From positions 372,001-436,000 of the forward strand of contig JAHLTZ010000024.1 in NCBI GenBank assembly GCA_025786725.1: DNA of 64,000 nucleotides, given 5' to 3'. The notes below the pieces were generated by a model. The model ran no database searches, had not been told where the DNA came from, and saw only the letters and a program-made list of their open reading frames with translations. Both the position numbers and the translations under genes were made by a program. This DNA is from Syncephalis fuscata. Taxonomy: Eukaryota; Zoopagomycota; Zoopagomycetes; Zoopagales; Piptocephalidaceae. Shown here piece by piece: positions 23,564-34,617 of this stretch (position 1 is the first letter of the stretch; each line of letters opens with the position of its first letter).

Positions 23564-24083
23564 TTCCGGACAGGGTCTTGTGAAAGTGTGCCCAAGAAAT
23601 ATACCGTGTGATCGATTACCAGAATAATATATCTATCGGATATTAGTACCGATTACTAGTAACAAATGTCTATTACGACAATACGACAAGTAGCTACTTG
23701 TTAGTTGTGAGCATATGAGCAGTCACCTGAATTAATATGCTGTGCTAATGATAAATACTACAAGGCATCCCAGTTCTATTACTAGTTATGTTTACTATAT
23801 AATGATAGCTTTATTCAATATCAATAAGAAATAATCAAGTTTCTAGTCCAATATTATTTCTACTTAGTGTCATACAAGTTATTTAGTTTATTATAGTTAA
23901 ACTGTGATAATTAATGACCAATAAGAAATAGTTTTATTATAAAAGCAATACAACCAAACAACACATTTATTCTAAGCGTTAAGGTAAGCCTTAATAAGCA
24001 TCATAAATTAACGCTATAGGATAGCGACAGGATAATGTGTCGCTTGGTCATCCAAGTTGCGATTTCTAAAGTTAGAAGCGTAG
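23564..24083 (-). repeat. Dispersed repeat, copy 2 (inverted relative of 1694-2242)
   Basis: Reverse-complement match to 1694-2242. It is bounded by TTCCGGACAGGGTC on the left and CTAAAGTTAGAAGCGTA on the right. The inner part ATTAGTACCGATTACTAGT is shared. It is 29 bases shorter than copy 1 because of small deletions. Confidence 0.8.
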
Positions 24084-24481
24084 TAATATGACTTAAATTT
24101 ATTAAGATAACACATGCTAGCATAGCGACCTCATCAAATCTACAATAAAGAATTTTTATTTGTACTTGATAGTTTTAATTAAACAGCAATAATTGCTGTT
24201 ATAAATAACGACTGATATTATTGTGTTGGCAGGTAATAAAGCAGTGAGGTAACGTAATTTAAATCATAAATGTTTTTATTATGATTTGGTAGTAGTGTTA
24301 CAATAAGAATGTTTGTAATAAACTTGATCAATAGTAGTTTATACTCTTTTGCCAAAGTTTAATTTAATTGACAATGCTTATCTAGCGATTTATTAAAATT
24401 TGATCGTATTAACGCCTTCGCGATATTAGCAAATAAAATCATAAATTTACAACAGACTGCACACAGCCAATCACAGTGTAA

Positions 24482-24506
24482 GGAACATCCTGGAAAACCG
24501 TGGAAC
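24482..24506 (+). promoter_or_regulatory. Candidate heat-shock element upstream of the HSP40 gene
   Basis: Five contiguous 5-base units read GGAAC ATCCT GGAAA ACCGT GGAAC. Units 1, 3 and 5 are perfect nGAAn, and units 2 and 4 are imperfect nTTCn. A CCAAT box lies just upstream at about 24467 (AGCCAATCAC). The site is about 430 bases before the HSP40 start codon. Binding by Hsf1 is inferred from the spacing. Confidence 0.5.
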
Positions 24507-24727
24507 TTTTTTGTTGATTCTAATCGTTCATTGGCCGATTGCTTAAAGCAAAAGAATTTGATGGAATAAAAAAGAAGTTTTACCGATGCCATTACGCTCA
24601 ATTACCAACATCTGTGCTTAGTGTGAGAGCAAGGAGTGTAAACATGTTCACAAATAAAAAATAAATATTAACGGCGCTTCTTTTAATTCAAAGTCTTGTT
24701 CTTTTCGTTTTATTCTCTTCTCTTCTT

Positions 24728-24735
24728 TATAAAAG
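24728..24735 (+). promoter_or_regulatory. TATA box of the HSP40 gene
   Basis: TATAAAAG lies about 200 bases upstream of the ATG and follows a pyrimidine-rich stretch (TTTATTCTCTTCTCTTC). The position allows a 5' untranslated region of about 170 bases. Confidence 0.5.
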
Positions 24736-24934
24736 AATTGTGCGCAGGCACATCAGTGTAGGCAAGTATCAGTTGGCGAGTTATTTGGTGTTGTTTATTT
24801 TCTATTTCATCGCTGCGTTGGTTCATTGCGATCGTCTTGCTTATACGATTGCATTATAGACATAACAACACTGCTACCATCGGTGTTTTGAAATCCGACG
24901 TAATCAGCCGTTTATTCATTCAAATAACGTCAAT

Positions 24935-26254
24935 ATGGTTAAGGAAACCGCGTATTACGATTTGTTGGGCGTGTCTCCTGATGCTAGCGCTGCCGAATTG
25001 AAGAAAGGCTACCGCAAACAAGCATTAATCTACCATCCAGATAAGGTAATAATTGTAGCATTATAAAATAAAATAAAAATGCACTATATGCTAGTGTTTC
25101 GTCAATAGATGCATGTAATTACAATCTCTAACGATAAACTTATGTTAGAATCCGGATGAGGGCCACAAATTTAAGGAAATCTCTCATGCCTACGAAGTGT
25201 TGAGCGATGAGCAAAAGCGATCTGTCTACGATCGTCATGGTGAGGCTGGTTTGTCGAATGACAACGGCATGGGCGGCGGCATGGGCGTTTCTCCTGAAGA
25301 CTTGTTTGCGCAATTGTTTGGCGGTGGTGGCCGTCGTCCAACTGGACCTCGTCGTGGCAAAGACGTGACACATCAATTGAATGTCAGTCTAGAGGACTTG
25401 TTCTTGGGCAAAACATCCAAGCTTGCTTTGCAAAAGACCGTTCTTTGCAAAGGTTGCGACGGCAAGGGTGGCAAAGAAGGCGCAGTTCGTACTTGTACCG
25501 CTTGCCGTGGTTCTGGTGTACGCGTTACAATCCGCCAAATGGGCATGATGGTCCAGCAAATGCAGACTAGCTGTGACGAATGCCAGGGAGAAGGCGAGAT
25601 TATTAATGCCAAGGACCGCTGCAAGGACTGTATGGTCGTAAAGTCAAGCAAGAGCGTAAAGTACTTGAAGTTCATATCGACAAAGGTATGCGTTCTGGTC
25701 AACGCATTACTTTCCACGGTGAAGGTGACCAAATGCCTGGTATTATTCCTGGCGATGTTGTTATCGTCATCGAGGAAAAGCCACACGATCGTTTCCGTCG
25801 TCGTGGCGATGATCTTTACTACGATGCCAAGATTGATCTGCTAACGGCATTGACGGGTGGACAGTTTACGATTAATCATTTGGACAATCGTCAATTGTTG
25901 GTCAACATTATACCAGGCGAAGTTATCAAGCCTGATGAAGTCAAGGCTGTTGCCGAGGAAGGCATGCCTGTTCAACGTCATCACAGCCGTGGTAATTTAT
26001 ACATCAAGTTTAGCATTGATTTCCCTGAACCAAACTGGGCCACACCAGAGCAAATGCAACAACTTGAGACTATTTTACCATCACGCAAGGCAATTGAACC
26101 ACCTAATGGCAAGGAAGTGGAGGAAGTTGTACTATCGCACTTGGATGCCTCACAGCGCTCCAAGGCTGAACGTGGCATGAATGGCGGTCCTGATGATGAC
26201 GAAGATGACGACGGCCACGGCCATGGTCCAGGTGTTCAGTGCGCACAGCAATAA
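24935..26254 (+). CDS. YDJ1: Type I HSP40 co-chaperone (Ydj1/DnaJA family), 2 exons, one frame break
   Basis: Exon 1 (24935-25045) encodes the J-domain start and the HPD motif (YHPDK). Exon 2 starts at 25149 with [19 protein letters not shown] Gly-rich linker (NGMGGGMG) follows. The zinc-finger region has [24 protein letters not shown] and a fourth CKDC repeat. Then come the substrate-binding C-terminal domains ([36 protein letters not shown]) and the end CAQQ, a CaaX farnesylation box as in yeast Ydj1 (CASQ). The protein stimulates Hsp70 ATPase, holds unfolded clients and assists mitochondrial import from the ER and mitochondrial surface. The frame breaks at about 25632 (TGTATGGTCG), inside the fourth zinc repeat. 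One extra A gives CKDCNGRKV, exactly the family sequence, so a sequencing error is likely. The protein would be about 406 residues. Confidence 0.93.
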
Positions 26255-27683
26255 GAAACGCATTGAGATGTGACTGTGTTTACATTCAATTATTTGTTAT
26301 TTCGGTCATTCATTTCGTTCTTATGACCACGTTTCTATGCGGCATTCTTCCCCCCTCCCATCTTCTCTTTTCTGAAAAAAGCCTTTATTACTACGCATGC
26401 TGTGTGTGTATGTGTGTGTACGTGTGTCTACTTTCCCTTTCATTGCCACTTTTTCTGTTCTGCGCCTTTTCAGCATTGCTACCCTGTTATTCTAGACATC
26501 ATTCCTGTGTGCTCTAGTGTTACACGCTCTGTTGCGTCATGATTGGCGATTCACGTCGAATACCCGGTCAGTCATGATGCAGTATAACGCTTTTATTGAT
26601 TGTGGCACTATGTGAAATGAACAAAGACAGTTTTTTTAATTTTAAGCACTAATAAGATTATTCGGTACTATTCTATTGTCGTGTGTATTCCCCTCAACGT
26701 TGCGACATTTGCCTTTTCTATCGCTAAAACAAAGCAAAACTGCAAAAAACAAGCCTTGTTTGCCTTAACCGGAGGCAGCATTAGTACCCACGTGGTGTTA
26801 TTTTCATCAAGATCTGATCAATCAACATACTAAATACATCTATGAATGATCGATAATGCAGATAATGCAGTTGTTTGTTATTGTACTGTGTTACTTAATA
26901 TTTGGATAGATAGATTAAATAAAGTATATAGATTGTTTAAATAACACTGTAGTGATTAAATACCAATAATTAGTGACCGATTAAATGTAAAAAACGGAGA
27001 TTAATAAACCAGTATTGAAGTTAGTATTTTTGCACGTTTCAAACAAAAATAAATCTAGTTACTGCCACATGTCCATGTGTTTATCGGACTTGAATTGCTA
27101 TTGACCGAATTGGTCCACTAAATTTGCACCTCTATGGTTGTTGCTATAAAGTGGTGTTGGTATTTCTGCGCAGTGCTTTCTAGGGACATCGTTACTTTTC
27201 TTCCTACTTGGACGCCTAGCGTCCACTCGATATTTACACAAATACGCGTTTATTATTTACAATACTAGTTAGTTACGCACCTACCTTCGATTCAACCATT
27301 CTGCACGGATTGATAACTTTTGCCAATCCTATATTGTTTAGGTAAGTAGCCGTTTAGCTATTTTTGTTTTTTATGGCCATTATTAGCGTATGTATGTATT
27401 TATGTAGTACTAGTAATAAAGCACGACATACACTGTTGTATGGCGCGATACTTGCCATGCTCAATGTATGGCCTCACATAGCATGATAGTACCAGTTTTT
27501 TCGGTCTATTTTACAAAAGTGACCAAACTTGTTATAAATAACGTTTATACAACATGCGTACTATTAATGGACACGCACTTATTCTTTGCTAACGACCTTT
27601 TATTTTTTATTTGCTTTACGCTATTTCTTTTTTATAGTAACGAATATAAACAATTGCTTCAATAGCTAATTAACAATAACGAT
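26255..27683. other. Spacer with probable 5' untranslated intron of the transporter gene
   Basis: The 3' flank of HSP40 is pyrimidine-rich (26340-26520). A plausible 5'-UTR intron runs 27342-27637 (donor GGTAAGTAG, acceptor TTTTTATAG), followed by a 46-base leader before the ATG at 27684. No other gene is visible. Confidence 0.45.
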
Positions 27684-29179
27684 ATGTCAAGAAAAGGCTC
27701 GTACAGTAGCTTTGGCAATGGTGGCTCCATCATTGAAAAGGGCAGCGCCATAGCCGGTGCACCCGAGCCACACATGGGCTTATTTAGCGGTGTGACAATG
27801 ATTGTCGGTCTTATCATTGGCTCTGGTATCTTTGCTTCGCCCGGTCCACTCTTCATCCAGGCTGGGTCGTATCAATGGCCCTTATTGTTTGGCTAGTCTC
27901 TGGTCTACTTTCCATGCTGGGTGCCTTTTGTTATGCTGAACTCGGTACATTGATCACCAAATCCGGTGGTGAATACCAATACTTGAAATCAGGCTTCGGC
28001 CCATTAATGGGTATCATCTACACTTGGTCCAATGTGATGCTTATCAATCCAATTGGTACCGCATCAATTGCCGTCGTCTTTGCTCGTTACTTGCTAACGC
28101 TGATCTACTTCCGACCAAGCATGGATCCCGATCATATGCTAACACCACCTGATTACCAAATCAAGCTTGTCGCCTGTGCCGCCATTCTATTGATTACCAT
28201 CATCAACTGTTTGTCACAAAAGAGCGGCAATATGGTGCAAAACGTATTTACGATGGCCAAGTTACTTGCCATTGCTATTATCGTTGTTGTTGGTATTGTC
28301 TGGCTTGGCAAAGGTGAAGTGCACAACTTCAAGAATGGTTTCCACGGCAGTAGTACCCAGCCATTAGAGTATGGTACTGCAATGTATATGGCTCTATTCG
28401 CTTACAATGGATGGAATAACCTTAACTACGCCACTGGTGAATTGAAGAACCCACGTCGTAATCTGCCATTGGCCATTACCATCTCCTGCTTGCTCGTCAT
28501 TGCTTGCTACGAATTGGCCAACGTGGCCTACTTTGCCGTCTTGCCAGTCGAAGTCATTCGCAACTCGTCTACTGTAGCTATGCAACTCGGTCTACGTACC
28601 ATGGGTGCATTTGGTGGTTATTTCATGGCCGCCATGGTCGTATGCTCGACATTCGGCGCCATGAACGGCAATATGTGGGCTGCTTCTCGTCTTATCGTTG
28701 CCAATGCCGAGGAAGGTACTGTCTTCCCCAAGTCATTGGGTCACTTGCACGCCACTCGTAACTCGCCTGTACGCGCCTGGATTCTTGTCGCCATCATGTC
28801 GATGATTCTAACGCTTCCTGGTGACTTTACCTACTTGGCCAATATCTACGCTTTCTTATTGTGGATCTTCTACTTTTTGACTGTGGTTGCCCTATTGATC
28901 CTACGCCGCACGATGCCTGATACACCACGTCCATTTAAGATCTGGTGGCCACTTGCCTGTCTATTCTTGGTTGTTGCTGCCTACTTGGTCGTCGCACCAC
29001 TTATTGGTTCTGCTTCAAGTGTTGGTGTCTATGTGGGCTGCATTGCTTGCTGCCTAATTGGTGTACCTATCTGGTACTTCCGCGTGCGCAATCCTGAACG
29101 TGGCCAGCGTTGGTTCGGCTGCTTCTCACGCAGCGGTCGTAGCAATGCAAATGTCACCACATCAGTTGTTGCCAACTAG
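27684..29179 (+). CDS. LAT/SLC7-type amino-acid transporter (APC superfamily), one frame break
   Basis: The protein has about 498 residues and 12 expected membrane helices. TM1 carries the substrate-binding GSGIFASPG motif of the APC superfamily. The following part reads CYAELGTLITKSGGEYQYL, the strongly conserved LAT consensus. Other family blocks are FAYNGWNNLNYATGELKNPRRNLP around TM6 and the GAMNGNMWAASR region at TM8. The C-terminal end RVRNPERGQRW follows the last helix. This is the SLC7 light-chain-type architecture; fungal relatives include Mup1-like permeases. It probably carries neutral or sulphur amino acids at the plasma membrane, which is inference. The frame breaks at about 27869 (GGGTCGTATCAATGG). 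One extra G gives QAGSVSMALIVWLVSG and restores continuity. The N-terminus is short and charged, with RKGS, a possible phosphosite. Confidence 0.9.
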
Positions 29180-29302
29180 AATGTCTATTTGCACTAGAGT
29201 CACTTCCATGCTTTCAACACAACTTTCACAGATATATTACTATATAAAGTATTACATTAAAAATGATTTATTTCGCACATTACTGCCATTAGACAAATGT
29301 AA

Positions 29303-31011
29303 TTAAACGATTGGTGTGCGATAGATCATAGCATCGCGGCGCACACCTACACCAATCCATTCAATATGAACGCCCAAAACTGTTCTATACGCAGCACGTA
29401 GCTTTGTGCATTCTTTGGTAGTTCTCAAAGCTACGACACGATGAAATTCTTGTTTCCAGCCAGGTAGTGTCTCATACTCACTTCTACTTGTTCTAAATCA
29501 TGGAGGTCCGCTATTGATCACAAGTTAATAAATAGAATTGTCATCAATTATTTACATTTACCAGGGAATGATGTCAATAGCTGTCCATTAAGTTTATAAG
29601 TAGTGCCGATTTTAATCTCATCTAACTGGTCCAAAACATCAAGCTTTGTAAGATTAAGACTATAGAAAGTTAATAAAAGCAATTTATTGCAATAATATAG
29701 CTACCTAGTATATCCATTGACGATCGTTGAGTATTTCAACACTACTAGATCTAACCAGCCACAGCGTCTACGACGACCAGTAGTCACGCCATACTCAAAA
29801 CCAACTTCTTGCAAGTAATGGCCCGTCTCCTATTATTATTATTGTTGTTGTTATATCAGTTATGTTGTGTATATTGATAAAATAACATACATTTAACTGT
29901 TCAGTGGGAAAGGACCAGCACCAACTCGTGTAGTATATGCTTTAACTACGCCAATAGTCTTGGCGATCTTTTGAGGTGGAATGCCTAAACCGGTACATAC
30001 CCGCCAATACCGCAGTTGGATGATGTAACAAATGGATATGTACCAAAGTCCAAATCCAACATCAATGCATTGGCACCTATTAATACTGTTAGTAATTATT
30101 TAATATCTGTTATTAGCAATATTTACCTTCAATAAGAACACGTTTACCACTGCTAATGGCCTCGTGCATATAAATAACTGAGTCGACCACCATTGGCTTT
30201 AAACGAATGGCCCATTCCTTGTAACGAGCTAGTTCAGCCTCAATATCATAGTCGAAATCACCATAGCGTTTATGACGATTGCCAACAATGGTACGGAAGC
30301 GCGACTCAAACTCAGGCCAGTTGTAAAGATGATGTATACGAAGACCAGATCGGCTTGCTTTGGATGAATAAGTAGGTCCAATACCACGCTTAGTTGTACC
30401 GATACTAGCATAACAACCATATTGGCCACTATTATCGCTAATGATCGTCTATTGATCTTACCTGCCACCTCCAAGCTCGGCCTCTTTAATACCATCAACT
30501 ATTTGATGGAAATCAAAGACAAGATGCGCTCTATCCGACACTAAAAGACGGCCGTTACAATCAAGTCCTTTCTGTTCTAGATCGGCCAGTTCTTTGAATA
30601 GCGATGGCACATGTACAACGACTCCGTTGCCAATTAATGCAATGCATTTTGGATTAACAAGGCCTAGCGTCGATGCCAAACAAAGACAGAGACGAATAAT
30701 TACATGGTATTTGGTTGGTTGTGTAAGTCTATGAAACGCACTCGAATGCTACTTACCCGAAGGCAATAGGTGAAAGCTGTACTTTGTATCGCCAACAACA
30801 ATTGTGTGGCCGCATTGTTACCGCCCTAAAAGCATGGCCACCGTTAGAAAGTGCTGGGTTGGCTGGACTGCACGCTGCGTAGCACTGTAGCAACGATACT
30901 AACCTGACAACGGGCACAGATATCCGACTCCTGTGCCAGTAAATCGGACAGCTTGCCCTTGCCTTCATCTCCCCATTGCGTACCAAGCACCACGGTTACG
31001 TTATCAGTCAT
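29303..31011 (-). CDS. ADE12: Adenylosuccinate synthase, about 8 exons, several frame breaks
   Basis: Exons on the minus strand are about 31011-30904, 30825-30757, 30663-30462, 30404-30127, 30076-29891, 29829-29705, about 29660-29571 and about 29510-29303. Key motifs are the P-loop [14 protein letters not shown] with the catalytic Asp; GGNNAGHT with the catalytic His (after restoring a base); [18 protein letters not shown], the IMP and nucleotide site; [24 protein letters not shown]; and [13 protein letters not shown]. The end has [14 protein letters not shown]. The enzyme condenses IMP with aspartate using GTP in the first committed step of AMP synthesis. Frames break at about 30810 (GGG read as GG inside NNAGHT), 30000 (GGGG as GGG before VCTGLG) and 29905 (CCCC as CCC in GPFPTEQLN). 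Each one-base addition restores universally conserved residues. The last two exon borders are less certain. Probable cytosolic enzyme. Confidence 0.9.
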
Positions 31012-31872
31012 GGCTAGCAACTAAAGCAAGTAAGCAAGCACAGGCAGTAATGTCAAATAGTAAAAACGGAAGCAAAGTAGAATGACGCGCAGTTAGAATA
31101 AAAAGCGATATGATCTTTAATCAATCTGTTTTTATTAATTATCATCAAACTTATTCATATCATTGGCTGATAGCAAATTTGATATTTTTTGTAGCGCAGT
31201 GGACAATTAAAATAGCCAAAATTGGTGATAATCCAGGTACTAATTGTCTTCATAGTTACTTTTAAATATGACTGCACTTTAAAAATATATTATTTTAGAT
31301 TATATACATTTATGAAGCATATAATGTAAGTTGACTTATATATACACTAGCAAAAGAGCAATACAGTTATACTGTGGCGTATTCTAGTTAGTAAATGAAA
31401 CTCAGTTTTTTTGCTGTGAATTATGATGCTGAGTTTTATTACTAAATATTAGTTAGATAAAAAATAAAACACTATAATCAAGTAAGTGAAAATGTGTGAA
31501 TATCGGTGATGAAGTTGTAATGTGTATGGCAGCGATATGAATAGATGTCTACAATAAATACAGTCAGCAATAAGCAAACAGCGTTTATTAATGAAATGTA
31601 ATCAATAGAAAATATACTGGTATATATTATAATGAACGGATAAGGTGCAGTTGAAGAGGTAAGAGTATATGATGGAATGACATTATCATAGTAAATGAGG
31701 TTTTTATTATTTAAGTCAAGTTATAGTAGCATAAATACAAGCAATAATATTAATATCTCACCTTTGGATCTATACAACAAAACAGTTAAAGGCCAAAATA
31801 GCAGCTCATTCAATGATAGTATACAAAAATGTATTTTAAAATGTACGCTATAAACATGTAGTAATTTGTATA
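31012..31872. other. AT-rich spacer
   Basis: This is the promoter side of ADE12. No coding frames, tRNAs or recognisable elements were found. The composition is strongly AT-rich from 31090 on. Confidence 0.5.
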
Positions 31873-32701
31873 AACTTGTCTATACTTGTCAAGAATATGC
31901 CTAATTAAATAAAACACAGTAATGTTTGCTTGATAAATTAGAAAATGACGCGTTTTACGCATAGACTAGTAAGATATATTGCAAACAAACCCTCTGTACC
32001 AATCTATAATAAACATTGATGCAGTAACAGTACTGGGCCAGAATAAGCAGTGCAAAAACAGGGAATAATACATATTGTAAAATAATAATGCTAAAAAGCA
32101 GTACTGATGAATTAGAATGTTTAGTTAGTGGAAAAGAGCAAAGAGGAGGGCATTTGATGACAAGGTAACAACGCATATAGTCGCTACAGTCATTGTATTG
32201 GCAACTGCACATACAGTAGCTGTATACAACAAATGTAGTGGCTATATACTGCCAAAGTCGCTGTATGCTTCAGTTTGCCATAGATTGTCACTACAGATTG
32301 CTTTGACAACAGCCTTTACAGTCTCGACAGTAGTATATTGCACTGCCACTGTTGAGATTGTAGAACTATTGCTAACTGACTTGTAACGGCGACCTATGGT
32401 AAAAACAAAGCATACAACAAGATTTCGACAGCATATGCTTAAAGCAACATAAAACAAGCCAGGAATGCATTTACCGTGTCAAAGAGGCTGTCAATACCAA
32501 TGATCAGAGTGAATAAGGTGATTTGAAAAAGGTAAGATTAAAGAAGAGCAATGCAAGAGAGTAATGTAAATAGTGTTTGCACTTGACTAGTAGTCAGTAG
32601 TTACTGACACTATCTATGTAGCATATATGAAATGCACAGTGTATGCAATGGGTGATGCTGTCAAGTGTGAAGAAAGAGAAAGAAAAGCGTGTGGCGTAGA
32701 T
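31873..32701 (+). repeat. 0.83-kb dispersed repeat, copy 2
   Basis: Direct copy of 15652-16479, nearly identical. It differs by single bases (for example GTTTGCTTG versus GTCTGCTTG near the start, and ACAAACCC versus ACAAATCC) and a few one- to three-base indels. It begins AACTTGTCTATACTTGTC and ends GCGTGTGGCGTAGA. Confidence 0.82.
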
Positions 32702-33273
32702 CGTGAGCTGTAGAGCCTGTCAGTCAATATTTATAAAGATGCGAGTTGGATTAGTTAGCTCTAAGATAATATGTGAATTATGATAACGATCTCATTTGAC
32801 ATCAAAATTATTTATTACCACCGAACATGTTGTTAGCAATGTACTGGAGTAACACTACGTATTTTAGAAGACAAAGGACGATTACTGGCTTAACTGAATA
32901 ACCAAGTTGTTTTATTGAATTTAGAGCAATCATTTATACAATTGATACAAGTATTCTGAATTGCTTAATAATTGCCAAGTAATCATTCAAGTCCGATATT
33001 TTGAACTGACCTATCCTGCAGTATAGTAAATAGTAAAAAGCCAAGAATGGCAACAGCACAATAACAATAGCTATTTATTTATAGAAACAAAGAACGGTTA
33101 TAGTAAAAAAAGTTCAAAGGAAAGCTAATTCGTTGTGTATGATGTCATTATTTAGAATAAGCTGAATTCAGCCTTTGCGTTGTTGCTTTTCATTCTCGTT
33201 TATATTCGCTGCATTTCATTTCTATTTCGTTCTATATTTTAGCATTTTATTCTTGTTCTATATAGCTGTATTC
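32702..33273. other. Spacer upstream of the orphan 7TM gene
   Basis: AT-rich sequence. The last 100 bases are T- and C-rich and remain open in the frame of the downstream gene, giving a Phe-rich extension from an ATG at 33175. I treat this as leader sequence because its composition is a pyrimidine tract. Confidence 0.4.
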
Positions 33274-33951
33274 ATGGTGACTGCATGGACGCGAGATGAG
33301 CCAGACGCAAAAGAGGCACCGTATTATCAGCTTGGCCTAGACAATGATGAACTTTGCATCGCATTAATTATTCTTAGTGCGCTTATTGGCTCACTCCATC
33401 TTTGGCGCTACCAGCGTACAAAGCACATCTACTACATCGTCTTTACATTTGGGCTCGTTGCTTATGCAAGCCATTTTGGATTGGCATTGTCGGGGCGTAG
33501 TGGCGTTGGGGTTGGCGTGGCTGCCACATGGTTTATTATGTCGGCCACAGTACAAATGCTTGTACGCTGGGCTGTTACCATAGATAAACAGCGGCGTCGT
33601 ATAGGCCAATATCTCGTATGGAGTCTCGTTGTGTGTCAGATCGTGTTAACGGCATTTGCATGCATTGCCCTCGCATTCTGGATCAATCGTACCTTTGAAT
33701 TAATATTGTTTCAGCTTGGCCATTATGGCCTTATTGCCAGTAGCGGCCTACTTGCCGTCGTAGCCGTTTGGCAGCTGATTCTATCATGGCAAGATAATAC
33801 AAACTTGCGACATGCCAGGCAGCGACATGCCATAATACTCTGCGTTATGGCTAGTCTGCAAATTGCCGCTACCATTTCTATGGTTCTATTCTTTCCACTG
33901 CTAACCTATACAGCCGAATTACTTATTTGTATTATTGCAACAATTGTGTGA
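33274..33951 (+). CDS. Orphan seven-helix membrane protein
   Basis: The protein has 225 residues if translation starts at the ATG at 33274; an earlier in-frame ATG at 33175 would add 33 Phe-rich residues. The sequence opens with a short acidic segment (TRDEPDAKEAP). It then shows seven hydrophobic helices, roughly CIALIILSALIGSLHLW, IYYIVFTFGLVAYASHF, VGVAATWFIMSATVQML, YLVWSLVVCQIVLTAFACI, HYGLIASSGLLAVVAVW, AIILCVMASLQIAATISM and LTYTAELLICIIATIV. Loops are short and basic on one side (RYQRTKH, DKQRRRIGQ, RHARQRHA), consistent with N-out/C-in topology. The protein stops at the end of helix 7 with almost no tail. The codons before the stop (ATT GTG AGC) could instead be a GT donor leading to a missing tail exon. 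No family is recognised. It lies next to receptor genes, but nothing else ties it to signalling. Confidence 0.65.
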   Translation: MVTAWTRDEPDAKEAPYYQLGLDNDELCIALIILSALIGSLHLWRYQRTKHIYYIVFTFGLVAYASHFGLALSGRSGVGVGVAATWFIMSATVQMLVRWAVTIDKQRRRIGQYLVWSLVVCQIVLTAFACIALAFWINRTFELILFQLGHYGLIASSGLLAVVAVWQLILSWQDNTNLRHARQRHAIILCVMASLQIAATISMVLFFPLLTYTAELLICIIATIV

Positions 33952-34617
33952 GCATCAATAAATTTCTAGCATTTTTCCACCTATTTGCATTTCATTAATA
34001 CACACTAAATGAGTTGGTTTGGTATATCATATAATATACATCAATAAACCGGATTAAGCACTGGCCACAAGGCTTGAATTGTATCCAACCACTGTTAACC
34101 AACTAAATACGCAGATTACTATTGGATAATACAATTTCATATTTTGTTTGAGCGATTAGTCATTTTTCATGAATTATTGGGTCCATATGTGTATTCATAC
34201 TTCGCCTCGCCTTGATGCGATAAACTGGTAGCACGGCGCCGAACATGGTGCCACAGAACTGACCTGAGTTTTCAGCTTGCCACCCCTTCCCATGTGATGG
34301 CGCCGCCCATGGATGCTATATCATGTTTCAACATTGCTACTAGACAAAAGACCTGCACCACTTCCTTGTATTTAAACGTCTAACGTCTAAGTCCATATTT
34401 TTGTTGCACTCCTTTGTCGCGTTTCTGGTTTGTTTTTTATTTCGGTGCTACCACATCCGAGTATTCTATCTTATCTATGCTTTCATGAACATCACACCAA
34501 CAACGCTTGTGTTATCACTGCCTCCCAACGTACATGCCACATGAAAATTAAAAAGAAAATATTAATAGCCATTAATTTATACGCACACTAAACACTTAAG
34601 GTGGCAGCTACGCAACT
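33952..34617. other. Spacer between the two 7TM genes
   Basis: 666 bases without a coding frame. The middle (34200-34330) is notably less AT-rich (GGCGCCGAACATGG and CGCCGCCCATGG blocks) and may be a regulatory region. Pyrimidine-rich sequence precedes the next start codon. Confidence 0.4.

Noticed and set aside
24359-24601. 80-residue minus-strand frame upstream of HSP40
   Set aside because: It overlaps the CCAAT and heat-shock-element region of the HSP40 promoter and shows no domain or splice partners.
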